In this document: piece by piece, positions 8,753 through 17,795 of the stretch
How positions within the stretch are numbered: the first letter of the stretch is position 1
Layout: the number at the start of each line of letters is the position of its first letter
Assembly: GCA_025357875.1 (NCBI GenBank)
Contig: JANYLK010000048.1
Coordinates: 1-64,000, forward strand
Source of the DNA: Granulicella sp.
GTDB taxonomy: Bacteria; Acidobacteriota; Terriglobia; Terriglobales; Acidobacteriaceae
Direction: 5' to 3'
Length of the DNA stretch: 64,000 bases
Program-made: the position numbers and the translations under genes
Notes under the pieces: model-generated
Seen by the model: the letters and a program-made list of their open reading frames with translations, nothing else
Told to the model about the DNA's origin: nothing
Database searches by the model: none

Positions 8753-9655
8753 CTATGCCGACTTCCGCCTCGGAGCTTTCGCGGGCGTCTTGACCAGCCC
8801 AATCCCCTTGCGAGCATCTTTCTCGCTCGCTACCGCCTTCTTCGCCTTGGGGTCCAATGCCACGCTCTTGCGAAGCGCGTCCATCAGATTGATGACCTTG
8901 CCTGGCGTAGCTTTCGGAGCTTCGTCCTTCGGCACTGGCAGATGATTAATCTTCGCTTCAACAAGTTCTTTTACCGCAACTTCGTACCCATCCTCAAACT
9001 TGCCGAGGTCGAACTTGGAAGCTCGCTTCGCAATCAACGCCTCCGCCAACTCTAAAGAATCCGCGCTGATCTCCTGCGGCTTAATGTCACGGAAGTAGTC
9101 CTGGGTATTCCTCAGCTCGCTCTGATAACGAAGCGTATAGGCCATCATTCCCCGTCCATCGGCAGGCGTAATCGCCACAATATGCTCCCGGCCCGAAAAC
9201 GCAATCTTCCCAATAGCTGCTTTCTTCATGTTCACAAGCGCCTGGCGCACCACCGCGAAAGCCTCCGCCTGCGCCTCATTCTCCGGCACAACAAAGTACG
9301 GCTTTTCGACGTATTCAGGATTCAACTCCGTAAGGTCGATAAACTGCGAAACCTCAATCGTATGTTTTGAGGGAACGCGGAGATTCTCCAGTTCGCTCGG
9401 CTCAATGAGGATGTACTCGCCCTTGCGATGTTCGTACCCCTTCACGATCTCGTCCTTTTGAACCACGGCTCCTGCCTCTTCGGCACCGCTGTCTAATGCG
9501 CTTTGCAGTACCTTCTGGTGGCGGACACGTTCGCCGGTACTCCGGCTGATCTGGTGGAAGCTGATCTGGCTCTTTGCTTCGGTGGCGACGTAAAGGCTTA
9601 CGCCGAACGAGACAAGAGAAATCTGGATGTGACCTGACCAATAGGGACGTGCCAT
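8753..9655 (-). CDS. ku: Ku protein, bacterial non-homologous end joining
   Basis: Bacterial Ku homodimer that binds double-strand DNA ends and recruits LigD. The N-terminus (ARPYWSGHIQISLVSFGV) is the canonical start of the Ku beta-barrel core. Further family blocks include YEHRKGEYILIEPSELEN and MKKAAIGKIAFSGREHIVAI. The 300-residue length is typical, with a short basic Lys/Arg/Pro/Ala tail (TPAKAPRRKSA) of the kind that affects DNA binding. AGGAGG lies seven bases before the ATG. It is convergent with the trehalose synthase gene with only 24 bases between them. No ligD is in the window. Confidence 0.95.
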   Translation of the reverse strand: MARPYWSGHIQISLVSFGVSLYVATEAKSQISFHQISRSTGERVRHQKVLQSALDSGAEEAGAVVQKDEIVKGYEHRKGEYILIEPSELENLRVPSKHTIEVSQFIDLTELNPEYVEKPYFVVPENEAQAEAFAVVRQALVNMKKAAIGKIAFSGREHIVAITPADGRGMMAYTLRYQSELRNTQDYFRDIKPQEISADSLELAEALIAKRASKFDLGKFEDGYEVAVKELVEAKINHLPVPKDEAPKATPGKVINLMDALRKSVALDPKAKKAVASEKDARKGIGLVKTPAKAPRRKSA

Positions 9656-10006
9656 CGATAGCCTCCTGATTTTTCGCAGCGCTCAGTTTAGCCGGTTTTT
9701 TCCACAGGGACTAGTAGGTTACTAAAATGCAAACAAACCGTTCATCCACTTATTGTCTGCGTTGAGCAAAAGTTGAGCAGATTTGGACAGACAGGGTGGC
9801 GGCCGAAGAATGGCATTTTGCCCTGTTACTCGGAGGGAAGTACGCACCAGCACGCGCCAATCTTCGGCCTCCTACACACCAGCCCTGCAAATCGCCTCGC
9901 CCAGGAAGCTTAACCGGAGGTAGTTTTCTCCTCCGATAAACAGAGCGCCGCCTAACTCACTCCGCCCACTGAACGCAGATGCCCCTCGTTGCTGCGAAAA
10001 TAACGT
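9656..10006. other. intergenic region between divergent ku and Hsp70-family genes
   Basis: About 350 bases that should contain the promoters of both flanking divergent genes. I see no gene, strong hairpin or repeat in it. The only local pattern is a short TTGAGCA repetition near 9762-9780. Confidence 0.4.
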
Positions 10007-11323
10007 ATGCAGCAGTTGCGATCCCACCTACCCGTTGTCGGGATCGACTTCGGCACAACCAATAGCTCTATGGCACTCGCGACCGAAGATGCAGGCGTCC
10101 AACTCGCCTCGTTCGCGACCCGCACCGGTGATACATCTTCCTTCCGCTCCATCGTCTACATGGAACAAATGAAGGAGCAGACCGGCGTCCGCCGCGTGCA
10201 CTCCTTCACGGGCCCAGCCGCAATCGAACACTACCTCGAAGCCGAAAAAAAAGGCCGCCTGATCCAGTCCCTCAAGTCCTATCTCCCCAGCCGCACGCTC
10301 ACGGGCACAAGCATCTTTGGCCGCCACTACACGTTGGAACACCTGCTCTCGCAAATGCTCTCCGACCTGCGCGAGAACGCCGAGAAACAGTTCGCTAAGC
10401 CCATCCGTCACGCCTTGGTAGGCCGCCCGGTTCGCTTCGTCGGAGCAGAAACCGTTGAGGACGACATCTACGCCGTCTCCCGTCTTCGCAGTGCATTCGA
10501 AAACGCTGGCTTCGAAACCGTAGACTTTGAATTTGAGCCCGTAGCCGCCGCATATTTCTACGAATCTACACTGGACCAGGATGAGCTAATCCTCATCGGC
10601 GACTTCGGAGGCGGCACGAGCGACTTCTCCCTCCTCCGTGTCGGCCCCGGAGTGCGTAGACGCGGACGTACGCCGCAGGACATTCTCGGCATCAGCGGCG
10701 TGGCACTCGCCGGCGACGCATTCGACGCTCGCATCGTCCGCAAGCTGGTCTCGCCGGCCTTGGGATCGGACTCCTACGCGCCCTCCATGAACAAAATGCT
10801 TCCCGCCGTACCCGCGTGGATCTATTCCAACCTCGAACGCTGGCACTACCTCTCCTTCCTACGCACTCGCGACGTAATGGAGATCTTGCGCAGCGCCCGC
10901 CTTCGCGCGCTTGAGCCTAAAAAAATTCAGGCCCTCACCGACCTCATCGAGGAGGATCTTGGCTACCAGCTTCACCAGGCAATCCAGCGAGTCAAGTTCG
11001 AGCTGTCCCACTCCAACGCTGCAGAGTTCAGATTTTCTGATGGCAGCCTGGACCTGCGCATCCCAGTCACACGCGCTGATTTCGAAGCATGGATCGCGAA
11101 CGATCTGCACACAATCGAGGCATCCGTCGATTCCCTGCTTCAGTCTTCGGGGGTCGCTCCACGCAACGTCGACCGCGTGTTCCTCACCGGAGGAACGTCC
11201 TTCGTCCCCGCAGTCCGCCGCATCTTCACATCGCGTTTCGGCGAAGACCGCGTCCGCGGCGGCAACGAATTCACCTCCGTCGCCCACGGCCTTGCCCTAT
11301 CCGCAAAGGGTCGACTGAGATAG
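10007..11323 (+). CDS. Hsp70-family chaperone-like protein (YegD type)
   Basis: An Hsp70 ATPase-domain protein without the DnaK substrate-binding domain. The phosphate-1 loop GIDFGTTNSSMAL is at residues 13-25, phosphate-2 DFGGGTSDFSLL near residue 200, and the adenosine motif LTGGTSFVPAVRRIF near residue 395. At 438 residues it ends just after the nucleotide-binding domain, as in YegD-like proteins, whose clients are poorly defined. It starts at an ATG preceded by no strong ribosome site. It is cytoplasmic (no signal peptide). The gene faces the secreted unknown on the minus strand; the 284 bases between them show no clear terminator. Confidence 0.85.
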   Translation: MQQLRSHLPVVGIDFGTTNSSMALATEDAGVQLASFATRTGDTSSFRSIVYMEQMKEQTGVRRVHSFTGPAAIEHYLEAEKKGRLIQSLKSYLPSRTLTGTSIFGRHYTLEHLLSQMLSDLRENAEKQFAKPIRHALVGRPVRFVGAETVEDDIYAVSRLRSAFENAGFETVDFEFEPVAAAYFYESTLDQDELILIGDFGGGTSDFSLLRVGPGVRRRGRTPQDILGISGVALAGDAFDARIVRKLVSPALGSDSYAPSMNKMLPAVPAWIYSNLERWHYLSFLRTRDVMEILRSARLRALEPKKIQALTDLIEEDLGYQLHQAIQRVKFELSHSNAAEFRFSDGSLDLRIPVTRADFEAWIANDLHTIEASVDSLLQSSGVAPRNVDRVFLTGGTSFVPAVRRIFTSRFGEDRVRGGNEFTSVAHGLALSAKGRLR

Positions 11324-11607
11324 TCTCCGCGCGAGTTGCCCACCAAGCCGCGTCATTCAGCCCGCCCTCATCCATCCCGCCGTCACTGGATACAGTCAAT
11401 TCCGCCACCCAATGCGACGCTTTTCCGCCATTATATTTAGGTGCCGGGCGAAGGTGTCGACAGTACCATCCGCGCCGCAGGCGTGCTCAAGGAACTCGTA
11501 GTTTCTCAAAACCCCGTTGCCAGACACTTCGCTAACACTAGCCAATTTCAGGGCATCGGGAGTCCACTTGGCCGTATCGACACAGAGCAGTGAACATTTG
11601 GAGCCAT

Positions 11608-12987
11608 CTAGTAGTCGATTCCCTTCCAATACCCTGGGGTCTCCACATACTCAAATCGGTTGGGATCGGATTTCACGAGTGCCGCGGCGGTGTCGTTCCA
11701 TGTGGTGCCATGAGCATTGTTCTGGTTATCGAGGATGACGGACTGGTCAAGAATGTAGTTGGAAAAGCCCTGGCTGGTGCGGTCCATGACGTTGTTGCGC
11801 TGTTCAAAGGACGACTGCCGCTCGGCCATCTGCCGATCAGATTCTTGAAGGCGCTGAGTCACCTGGCGGCCAATCTCGTGGATGGCGTCGACTCCTGGCT
11901 TGGCGAGCGCTGCGGCCTGCGCATTCACGATGTTGTTGTTCACCTGGAAGCTAGCGAGCATGGCGCGGAGAGTTGCTCGATCCCGTACTGCAAACTGGGC
12001 GGGGGCGAAGGAGAGATTCGCGAGGTTCATAAAACCTCCGTCCGTGTCTTGCCCCTGGCAAAACGTCCCTTCGAACTGCAACGGCGGCGCGCCTGCAGCG
12101 GTCCCCGAGAGAATGGCGCAGTGCGTTGCGCCGTTGGAGCGGATTGGCTGCACCTGCGTGACTTGCACCGCCGCGACCGACGGACTGCCTACACGACTTG
12201 CTTGCGAGTTGAGTTCTGCGAAGGTGCGGCCAAGATCAGCGCCGTACGGAGCGAAAAGAGCTTGGGCGTAGGTCGTGTTGCGCCCCTCCGGAGACATAGC
12301 GAAACGCCGCGTCTGCTGGGTTTGCGGGTTATTTGTATTAAAAGCGAGGTAGGGGAAGCCGAGCGCCAGCTTTTCGCCGTTAGGACCTTCCGCAAGAATG
12401 GTTCCTCCACCGCTTTGAGGCGAGACGCGCCAACCCTCCGCAAGCATAACTGCGGCTGAGCCGTCCTGGAGACGGTAAGGACGGAGGGGGCTGATCGGAC
12501 CAGAGCCTTCCACGTTGGAGTGTGTGCCGGTATCCTGTGCGTTCTGGCTCGAAGCTTGCAGGGATTTGCCGCCGGGCCTCCAGTTATTAAAGAGCGTTTG
12601 CAGCATCGGATTGATGGAGCTGCCAAAACGCGAGGCGTCGTCCGAGAGGAGCGCGGCTTCAATGTGGCCGGGAGCGCTTGAGACCAGAAGCATGCCGGCG
12701 ATGGGCTTCATCGAGGAAACGTGGGGAGTGAGAGTAAAGAAGACCGCGTCTGAATCCGTTCCGCGAACTTTGAACACGCGTCCCACCACAGGACGCTCGC
12801 CATACTGGCGATGGAGCTGCTTGAGAATGCCGCCCATGGCGGCAGGAGGTGTGCTCGCGCCGTCGACCGTGCCGTAGACGATAATGCCGCCCTGGGGACC
12901 GGCCATGTTGCGCAGGGGAGTCTGCGAAAACAACAGCGATGAAGCGCATGCGAGGAGGACTGCGACAAGCGACCGAGAAGAGCGCAT
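11608..12987 (-). CDS. secreted protein of unknown function (459 aa)
   Basis: Function not recognised. A signal peptide is present (MRSSRSLVAVLLACASSLLFSQ). The mature part opens with a short glycine-rich stretch, followed by a block resembling a conserved 'VFFTLTPHVSSMKPIAGMLL' region. A Gln/Asn-rich, probably coiled segment follows (residues about 355-420, IGRQVTQRLQESDRQMAERQ), and the protein ends YWKGIDY. Similar exported proteins are common in Acidobacteria, by recollection rather than a search. An AAAGG site precedes the ATG. The gene is isolated, convergent with the Hsp70-family gene and divergent from gnd across a 750-bp gap. Confidence 0.7.
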   Translation of the reverse strand: MRSSRSLVAVLLACASSLLFSQTPLRNMAGPQGGIIVYGTVDGASTPPAAMGGILKQLHRQYGERPVVGRVFKVRGTDSDAVFFTLTPHVSSMKPIAGMLLVSSAPGHIEAALLSDDASRFGSSINPMLQTLFNNWRPGGKSLQASSQNAQDTGTHSNVEGSGPISPLRPYRLQDGSAAVMLAEGWRVSPQSGGGTILAEGPNGEKLALGFPYLAFNTNNPQTQQTRRFAMSPEGRNTTYAQALFAPYGADLGRTFAELNSQASRVGSPSVAAVQVTQVQPIRSNGATHCAILSGTAAGAPPLQFEGTFCQGQDTDGGFMNLANLSFAPAQFAVRDRATLRAMLASFQVNNNIVNAQAAALAKPGVDAIHEIGRQVTQRLQESDRQMAERQSSFEQRNNVMDRTSQGFSNYILDQSVILDNQNNAHGTTWNDTAAALVKSDPNRFEYVETPGYWKGIDY

Positions 12988-13740
12988 ATTTTACCTTTCT
13001 TGGAACCTGCCCGTGCAGGCATGCGATGCATCGCTCGACTCAGCGACCTAGATTGTAGCTTATTGCCAAGGTCAAAGCCGCTAATGACCCGATGCCGCTA
13101 CCTTTGGTCGAGTGCCACAGCAACGAATCGTCGCCTTTTAGAGGACCAGCGGGCTTCAGAGGGCGATGAAAAACTCCGTTTTGCTTGATGGTACGGATTT
13201 ATCTATGTCATAAGGATGCAGAACAATGCGGCACTAGCCGCTGAGGCTGCCGATACTTTTTCAGCATCTTCCCTCTGAGGGCGGCGGAAAGTCCCTACGA
13301 TTTTCTTTTGACTCCCCGCCATTTATGCCCCGATATCCACAGAACCGCTTGACACGCCGCATATACTTATAGTGGTTCCTTAAATAGATAGCAGTGTCGT
13401 GCCTGAAGTCACTTAGGCCGGACCTGCGACCACCAGATCGCCAAACCATTTCGATTCACAATAGCTTTGATTGTTAAGATAAGTGCAATAGAATGAAATA
13501 TTTGACTATAACGCACATCAAATCAGATATTTGCGGCGATCGATTTATGCATACCATTGCAAACATGCGACTTAGCACCACCACCCCCCGGGGGGTACCG
13601 TGATCTCAGGAGACTCGCACTTTGTGACCGAAGCGGAAACGCAGAACAGTCACATGTAACGAAATCAGATCAGTGAAATACTTGGGACGGCATAAAAATT
13701 GAACACGTCCCAAGCGGGACGACGATTTGGAGAGAGATTC
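12988..13740. other. long divergent intergenic region upstream of gnd
   Basis: About 750 bases with no convincing gene; the short open frames on both strands have no ribosome site or protein-like composition. It is more AT-rich than its surroundings in the 13340-13560 part. It contains a perfect 14-bp palindrome ACCCCCCGGGGGGT at 13583-13596, followed by GGAGAGAG at 13729-13736, which is the gnd ribosome site. Promoters for both divergent genes should be here. Confidence 0.5.
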
Positions 13741-15201
13741 ATGGAAAAGGCAAGTTGTGACATTGGCTTAATTGGTCTGGCGGTCATGGGACAGAACCTC
13801 GTCCTCAACATGAACGACCACGGATACAAAGTAGCGGTCTTCAACCGCACCGTCTCGAAGGTGGATGACTTCATTAAGGATGAAGCCAAAGGGACTAAAG
13901 TCGTCGGAGCCCACTCCATCGAAGAGATGTGCGGTCTGCTCAAGCTTCCCCGCCGCGTCATGATCATGGTCAAGGCCGGCGAAGTGGTCGACCACACCAT
14001 CGACCAGGTCCTTCCCTACCTTCAAAAGGGCGACATCATCATCGATGGCGGCAACTCCCTGTTCACTGATTCGAACCGCCGAACTAAAGATCTGGCAGCG
14101 AAAGGAATCCTCTTCGTCGGCACCGGCGTCTCCGGAGGCGAAGAAGGTGCCCGCTTCGGCCCGTCCATCATGCCCGGCGGTAATCCTGAGGCGTGGCCAC
14201 ACGTCAAGGAGATATTTCAGGCCATTTCCGCCAAGGTCGACAACGGTACTCCCTGCTGCGACTGGGTCGGCGAAGACGGCGCAGGTCACTACGTCAAGAT
14301 GGTCCACAACGGAATCGAATACGGCGATATCCAGCTCATCTGCGAGGCCTACCAACTGCTCAAGGATGCCCTTGGACTTAGCGCTGACGAACTGCACGAC
14401 ATCTTCGCCGAGTGGAACAAGGGCGAACTCGATAGCTACCTCATCGAAATCTCCACCACCATCTTCGCCAAGAAGGACGACGACGGCAAGCCGATTATCG
14501 ACAAAATCCTCGACACGGCCGGCCAGAAGGGCACGGGCAAGTGGACCGCAATCTCCGCGCTCGATCTCGGCATGCCAGTGACACTGATCGGCGAGAGCGT
14601 CTTCGCACGCTGCCTCTCCGCATTGAAAGATGAGCGCATAGCAGCGTCGAAAGTCCTTACCGGCCCGGCGAAAACAAAGACCATCGCAGAGAAGAAAGAA
14701 TTCATCGAGGATGTTCGCCGCGCACTCTACTGCTCAAAGATGATCAGCTACGCGCAGGGCTACATGCTTCTCCGCGCCGCTGAGAAAGATCAGGGCTGGC
14801 ATCTCAACATGGGCGGAATCGCACTGATGTGGCGCGGCGGCTGCATCATCCGCAGCGTCTTCCTCAGCAACATCAAGGCAGCGTTCGACAAAAAACCCAG
14901 CCTCGCCAACCTGCTGCTGGACGACTTCTTCTCGAGTGCGCTGAATAAGTATCAGGCAAGCTGGCGCAAGGGGATCATCCACGCAATTGAGATCGGCGTG
15001 CCGACTCCAGCGTTCTCCACCGCGCTCGCCTTCTACGATGGCTATCGCACGGAGCGGTTGCCGGCGAATCTGCTGCAGGCGCAACGAGACTTTTTTGGTG
15101 CGCACACCTACGAGCGAGTCGACAAGCCACGCGGCGAATTCTTCCACACCAACTGGACCGGTCGCGGCGGTCGCGTCTCCTCGTCTACGTACAACGCCTA
15201 A
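13741..15201 (+). CDS. gnd: 6-phosphogluconate dehydrogenase, decarboxylating
   Basis: Catalyses oxidation and decarboxylation of 6-phosphogluconate to ribulose-5-phosphate with NADP(H), in the pentose phosphate pathway. The Rossmann motif GLAVMGQNLVLNMNDHG is at the N-terminus. The substrate-binding VSGGEEGARFGPSIMPGG and catalytic GHYVKMVHNGIEYGD blocks follow. The C-terminal GAHTYERVD and FHTNW tail is typical of the long, dimeric form. Length 486 matches. The start is the ATG at 13741, not the upstream TTG at 13699, because GGAGAGAG precedes it. A strong hairpin follows the stop. It is the only pentose-phosphate gene here. Confidence 0.97.
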   Translation: MEKASCDIGLIGLAVMGQNLVLNMNDHGYKVAVFNRTVSKVDDFIKDEAKGTKVVGAHSIEEMCGLLKLPRRVMIMVKAGEVVDHTIDQVLPYLQKGDIIIDGGNSLFTDSNRRTKDLAAKGILFVGTGVSGGEEGARFGPSIMPGGNPEAWPHVKEIFQAISAKVDNGTPCCDWVGEDGAGHYVKMVHNGIEYGDIQLICEAYQLLKDALGLSADELHDIFAEWNKGELDSYLIEISTTIFAKKDDDGKPIIDKILDTAGQKGTGKWTAISALDLGMPVTLIGESVFARCLSALKDERIAASKVLTGPAKTKTIAEKKEFIEDVRRALYCSKMISYAQGYMLLRAAEKDQGWHLNMGGIALMWRGGCIIRSVFLSNIKAAFDKKPSLANLLLDDFFSSALNKYQASWRKGIIHAIEIGVPTPAFSTALAFYDGYRTERLPANLLQAQRDFFGAHTYERVDKPRGEFFHTNWTGRGGRVSSSTYNA

Positions 15202-15207
15202 AAACGG

Positions 15208-15239
15208 AGAGCCAGCTTCGCGGTAACGAAGCTGGCTCT
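15208..15239. terminator. bidirectional hairpin terminator between convergent genes
   Basis: A perfect 13-bp stem (AGAGCCAGCTTCG pairing with CGAAGCTGGCTCT) with a six-base loop follows the gnd stop by seven bases. On the minus strand the hairpin is followed by CCGTTTTT, so it is a good intrinsic terminator for the small membrane gene; for gnd the U-tract is poor. Confidence 0.85.
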
Positions 15240-15257
15240 GCAATTTCGAGGCGTTTC

Positions 15258-15530
15258 CTACTGAATCTTGTGCCACGCATCCAGCGTGTAGATGCCGATA
15301 ATGAGCACGGTCAGGACAGCGGAGAGAGCCCCGGTTGCGCGGATGAAAGGCAGAACCCTGCGGATCTTGGTCGCAATGGAAGTTTGTATCTGCTTTTCGT
15401 TGGCGTTGATATTTTCGAGGAAAAGCTGATTCTCCTCGTATCGTGTGATGGTGCTGTTGTAAGCGAGCAGCATCAGAAACAGACCCGTACACACGGCCCA
15501 AACGACGATCAAGGCAGGTAGTGAGTTCAT
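15258..15530 (-). CDS. small two-helix membrane protein, unknown function
   Basis: A 90-residue protein with one hydrophobic helix at the N-terminus (LPALIVVWAVCTGLFLMLLA) and one at the C-terminus (ALSAVLTVLIIGIYTLDAW). They are joined by a charged, probably helical linker (YEENQLFLENINANEKQIQ). The ATG at 15530 is preceded in frame by a TTG at 15533; AGAGG lies upstream of both. No family recognised. It ends at a good intrinsic terminator and is likely a single-gene transcript or the tail of one with the 56-aa gene upstream. Confidence 0.6.
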   Translation of the reverse strand: MNSLPALIVVWAVCTGLFLMLLAYNSTITRYEENQLFLENINANEKQIQTSIATKIRRVLPFIRATGALSAVLTVLIIGIYTLDAWHKIQ

Positions 15531-15713
15531 CAAGGGTTGCCTCTTTCTCTAATGCTTGCAGCGACAGGACAATTGAAATTAAGATTTGGGTTGACGGCCC
15601 GAAATGCGAGTGGATCACCACAGGCCAACGGCCATATGATACGCCCGAGCGTTCCAGCTTTCCAGAAATTCCTGTGATTATGAACATGGCCCGTACCGAG
15701 GCAGGTTCCGCCT

Positions 15714-15884
15714 TCAGCGACTGAAAGCAGAGCGCAACAGCAGGGCAACCACGCCAAGCAGCACTAGCACAGTTGCGAGCATGATGGCAATGACGCGGCC
15801 GGCTTTGGTCGAAGCGGCGGGAGACGGCGGCGTAATGCCGAAGGTGTTGACGAAAGCGTCGACTAGGAGGCGAAGAAGACTCAT
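15714..15884 (-). CDS. 56-aa single-pass membrane protein, unknown function
   Basis: A short open frame, below common length cut-offs, reading MSLLRLLVDAFVNTFGITPP and ending RSAFSR. It has one clear hydrophobic helix (residues about 31-50, VIAIMLATVLVLLGVVALLL) after a Pro/Ala/Ser linker, and a basic end. The composition looks like a real small membrane protein, but no ribosome site is visible before the ATG. It is co-directional with the next small membrane gene 180 bases downstream and divergent from the Fe-S carrier gene. Function unknown. Confidence 0.55.
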   Translation of the reverse strand: MSLLRLLVDAFVNTFGITPPSPAASTKAGRVIAIMLATVLVLLGVVALLLRSAFSR

Positions 15885-16050
15885 TTTGCTGTTGGATGGA
15901 TCGGGGCAACGTGAGGATGCGGAATTCGGCTATGCAAGCAAGCGACTGCATCCGCTTAGGGCTTAGAACCATCCAAAGAAGATAAGGCCTGCTTGCGGCG
16001 ACCGGATTGGTCGCATATACTTACATAGTGCAGGTTAAAGGAGATTTCTA

Positions 16051-16434
16051 ATGTCCACGGCAACGGTCACACCCACCCCTGAAGTCGTCACGGGCGCCCC
16101 TAAGGCACAGCCAGTTTCGCTGACCCCCTCGGCGATTGCCAAGGTAAAAGAGATCATGGCCACGCAGGATCCGGTTCCGGCAGGGCTACGGATCGGCGTT
16201 GTTGGTGGCGGATGCTCGGGCTTTCAGTACTCGATGTCTTTCGAGAATCAAAGCGGCATGATGGACAAGGTATACAAGTTTGAAGACTTGAAGGTGTTTC
16301 TCGACGCGACCTCGGCGATGTATCTGAACAACTGCGTGGTCGACTACGTGGAGACGCTCGAAGCAGCTGGATTCAAGTTTGAGAACGCCGCGGTGAAGAG
16401 CACCTGCGGCTGCGGATCGTCGTTCAGCGTTTAG
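16051..16434 (+). CDS. A-type iron-sulfur cluster carrier (ErpA/IscA family)
   Basis: Fe-S cluster assembly/delivery protein. The three invariant cysteines are visible: one in GGGCSGFQY (about residue 55) and two in the C-terminal TCGCGSSFSV. A non-conserved 20-residue N-terminal extension (STATVTPTPEVVTGAPKAQ) precedes the fold. AAAGGAG lies six bases upstream of the ATG, and a TTCG-loop terminator follows, so it is monocistronic. ErpA versus IscA/SufA cannot be separated by eye; no isc or suf genes are adjacent. Confidence 0.93.
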   Translation: MSTATVTPTPEVVTGAPKAQPVSLTPSAIAKVKEIMATQDPVPAGLRIGVVGGGCSGFQYSMSFENQSGMMDKVYKFEDLKVFLDATSAMYLNNCVVDYVETLEAAGFKFENAAVKSTCGCGSSFSV

Positions 16435-16458
16435 TTCGGAGTTAGTTTGTGCAGGTTG

Positions 16459-16484
16459 AGGCACCCTTTCGAGGGTGCCTTTTC
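16459..16484 (+). terminator. intrinsic terminator of the Fe-S carrier gene
   Basis: A 9-bp perfect stem (AGGCACCCT pairing with AGGGTGCCT) closed by a stable TTCG tetraloop and followed by TTTT. It lies 25 bases after the stop codon. Confidence 0.92.
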
Positions 16485-16562
16485 TGCGTGTGATCGGATC
16501 GTTCACCTTGGCGGGTGGGAAAAGTGACTCTTCCCACGATAGGCGCAATGAGACTGCGCCGA

Positions 16563-17795
16563 TCATGGGGCACCCAATTTCAGGGGGCGGAGTTTGCCGA
16601 TGCGGCCGTGAGGTCCAACTACGAAGGGTAACGAAAGGGCGTTCCAATGCTGATCTTCGGAAATCTTGTCCGGAGGTTCGGGGAGCGATGGATCGGGGTG
16701 AAGCGCGCGCCAGTTGCGGCCATCGTCGGTGGAGATGTCGGTGCCATTGGGGCCTACTGTGATCCAGGCTTTCACAGCAGCGTCGTAAGCTACGGCCGAG
16801 CGATAGCCGTGGGGCGGGGTGGTGGCGTGTTGCGGTCGCTCGAAGTAGCTGGAGAAGGGAATATGAAAACCGCTCCGAGTTGTGAAAACGATCACATCAG
16901 CGGGAGCATTAGGCTGAGTGTAGTCCCCTGTTGCGATCACAAGCTTGTTGGGCAGCCATTCTTCTGCCCAACCGGAGCCAGCCATTGCGAATGCGCCTGC
17001 CGAAACGCTGCGGTTATTGGAGGGGATAGTTTCCGAGATGAAGCTAGTCGAGCAAGGTGGACCATCCCACTCTGAGTAATCGCTCAAGAGGAGTCGCGCA
17101 CCAGATTTTCCTCCCGACACAATGAGGAAGCTTCGCGATGACTTGAAGGTGAGTGATTGGTTGCTGGCCGCGAAGAGAGCTTCGTTTTAATTGGCCTTAA
17201 GGTTCCGTTCGCCGCAAGGGCCTTTCCAACCAGAACCTTTGATGCCCCACTTCCTCCAAGTATTGCCAGCGTCTGCGGTAATGAACATAGCGAACTTACC
17301 ATCAACGGGATCACCGAGCAGGAGTCCCTCACGACACGGACCTTCGCAGAACAATCCGAACTGAATTGCGTCCCAGAAGCCTTCGGGGTCAGGATTGGTG
17401 AAAACCAAGTGCCACGTTTGGCAGGCGTCGGTGGTTTTGTAGAGGCGGGAGAGCGGGCCTTTGCCGCTGGACATGACGATGGCGGTGCTGGCGTCGAAGG
17501 CCTGGATGCCTCGGAAGTCGAGGTGGTCGGCTTCGGGTGGCGTGGTGCAGCGTTGCCAGTTCCTGCCCTCGTCGGTAGTGCGGAGGACGGTGCCATCCGA
17601 TCCGGAGGCCCAAACAATTCCCTTTCCGACGTTGTAGATTCCGCGGAGGTCGGCGGTTGTGGGCGGGGCTTCGATTTCCCATTGAGCTTCGGCGCAACGA
17701 CAGGACAGAGTAGCGAAAATAAGTGAGAGTGTGGCTATTGAGACACCACTAGCAATATGTGCAAGTCGAGTTCGGAGTTATGGTGCTTGATTCAT
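16563..17795 (-). pseudogene. secreted BNR/YCF48-like repeat protein, broken by two nonsense codons
   Basis: One reading frame runs from an ATG at 17795 (GAGGAG upstream) to the TGA at 16563, but holds two in-frame TAA codons: codon 6 (17778-17780) and 17187-17189. Without them it would be a protein of about 410 residues with a hydrophobic export signal (VSIATLSLIFATLSCRCA) and repeated sialidase-type strands: LRTTDEGRNWQRC, YKTTDACQTWHLVF, ITADAGNTWRKWG and ISTDDGRNWRAL. Asp-box repeats of this kind form beta-propellers (YCF48/BNR-like exported proteins). Flanking frames remain clean, so decay seems recent, or the stops are sequence errors. No frameshift is needed to join the parts. Confidence 0.8.

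Noticed and set aside
11396-11629. 77-codon minus-strand frame overlapping the end of the secreted unknown
   Set aside because: TTG start with no ribosome site and no internal ATG; composition is not decisive. Could be real but is not supported.
15530-15757. 75-codon minus-strand frame between the two small membrane genes
   Set aside because: No ribosome site, overlaps the 3' end of the better-supported 56-aa gene, and lacks protein-like character.
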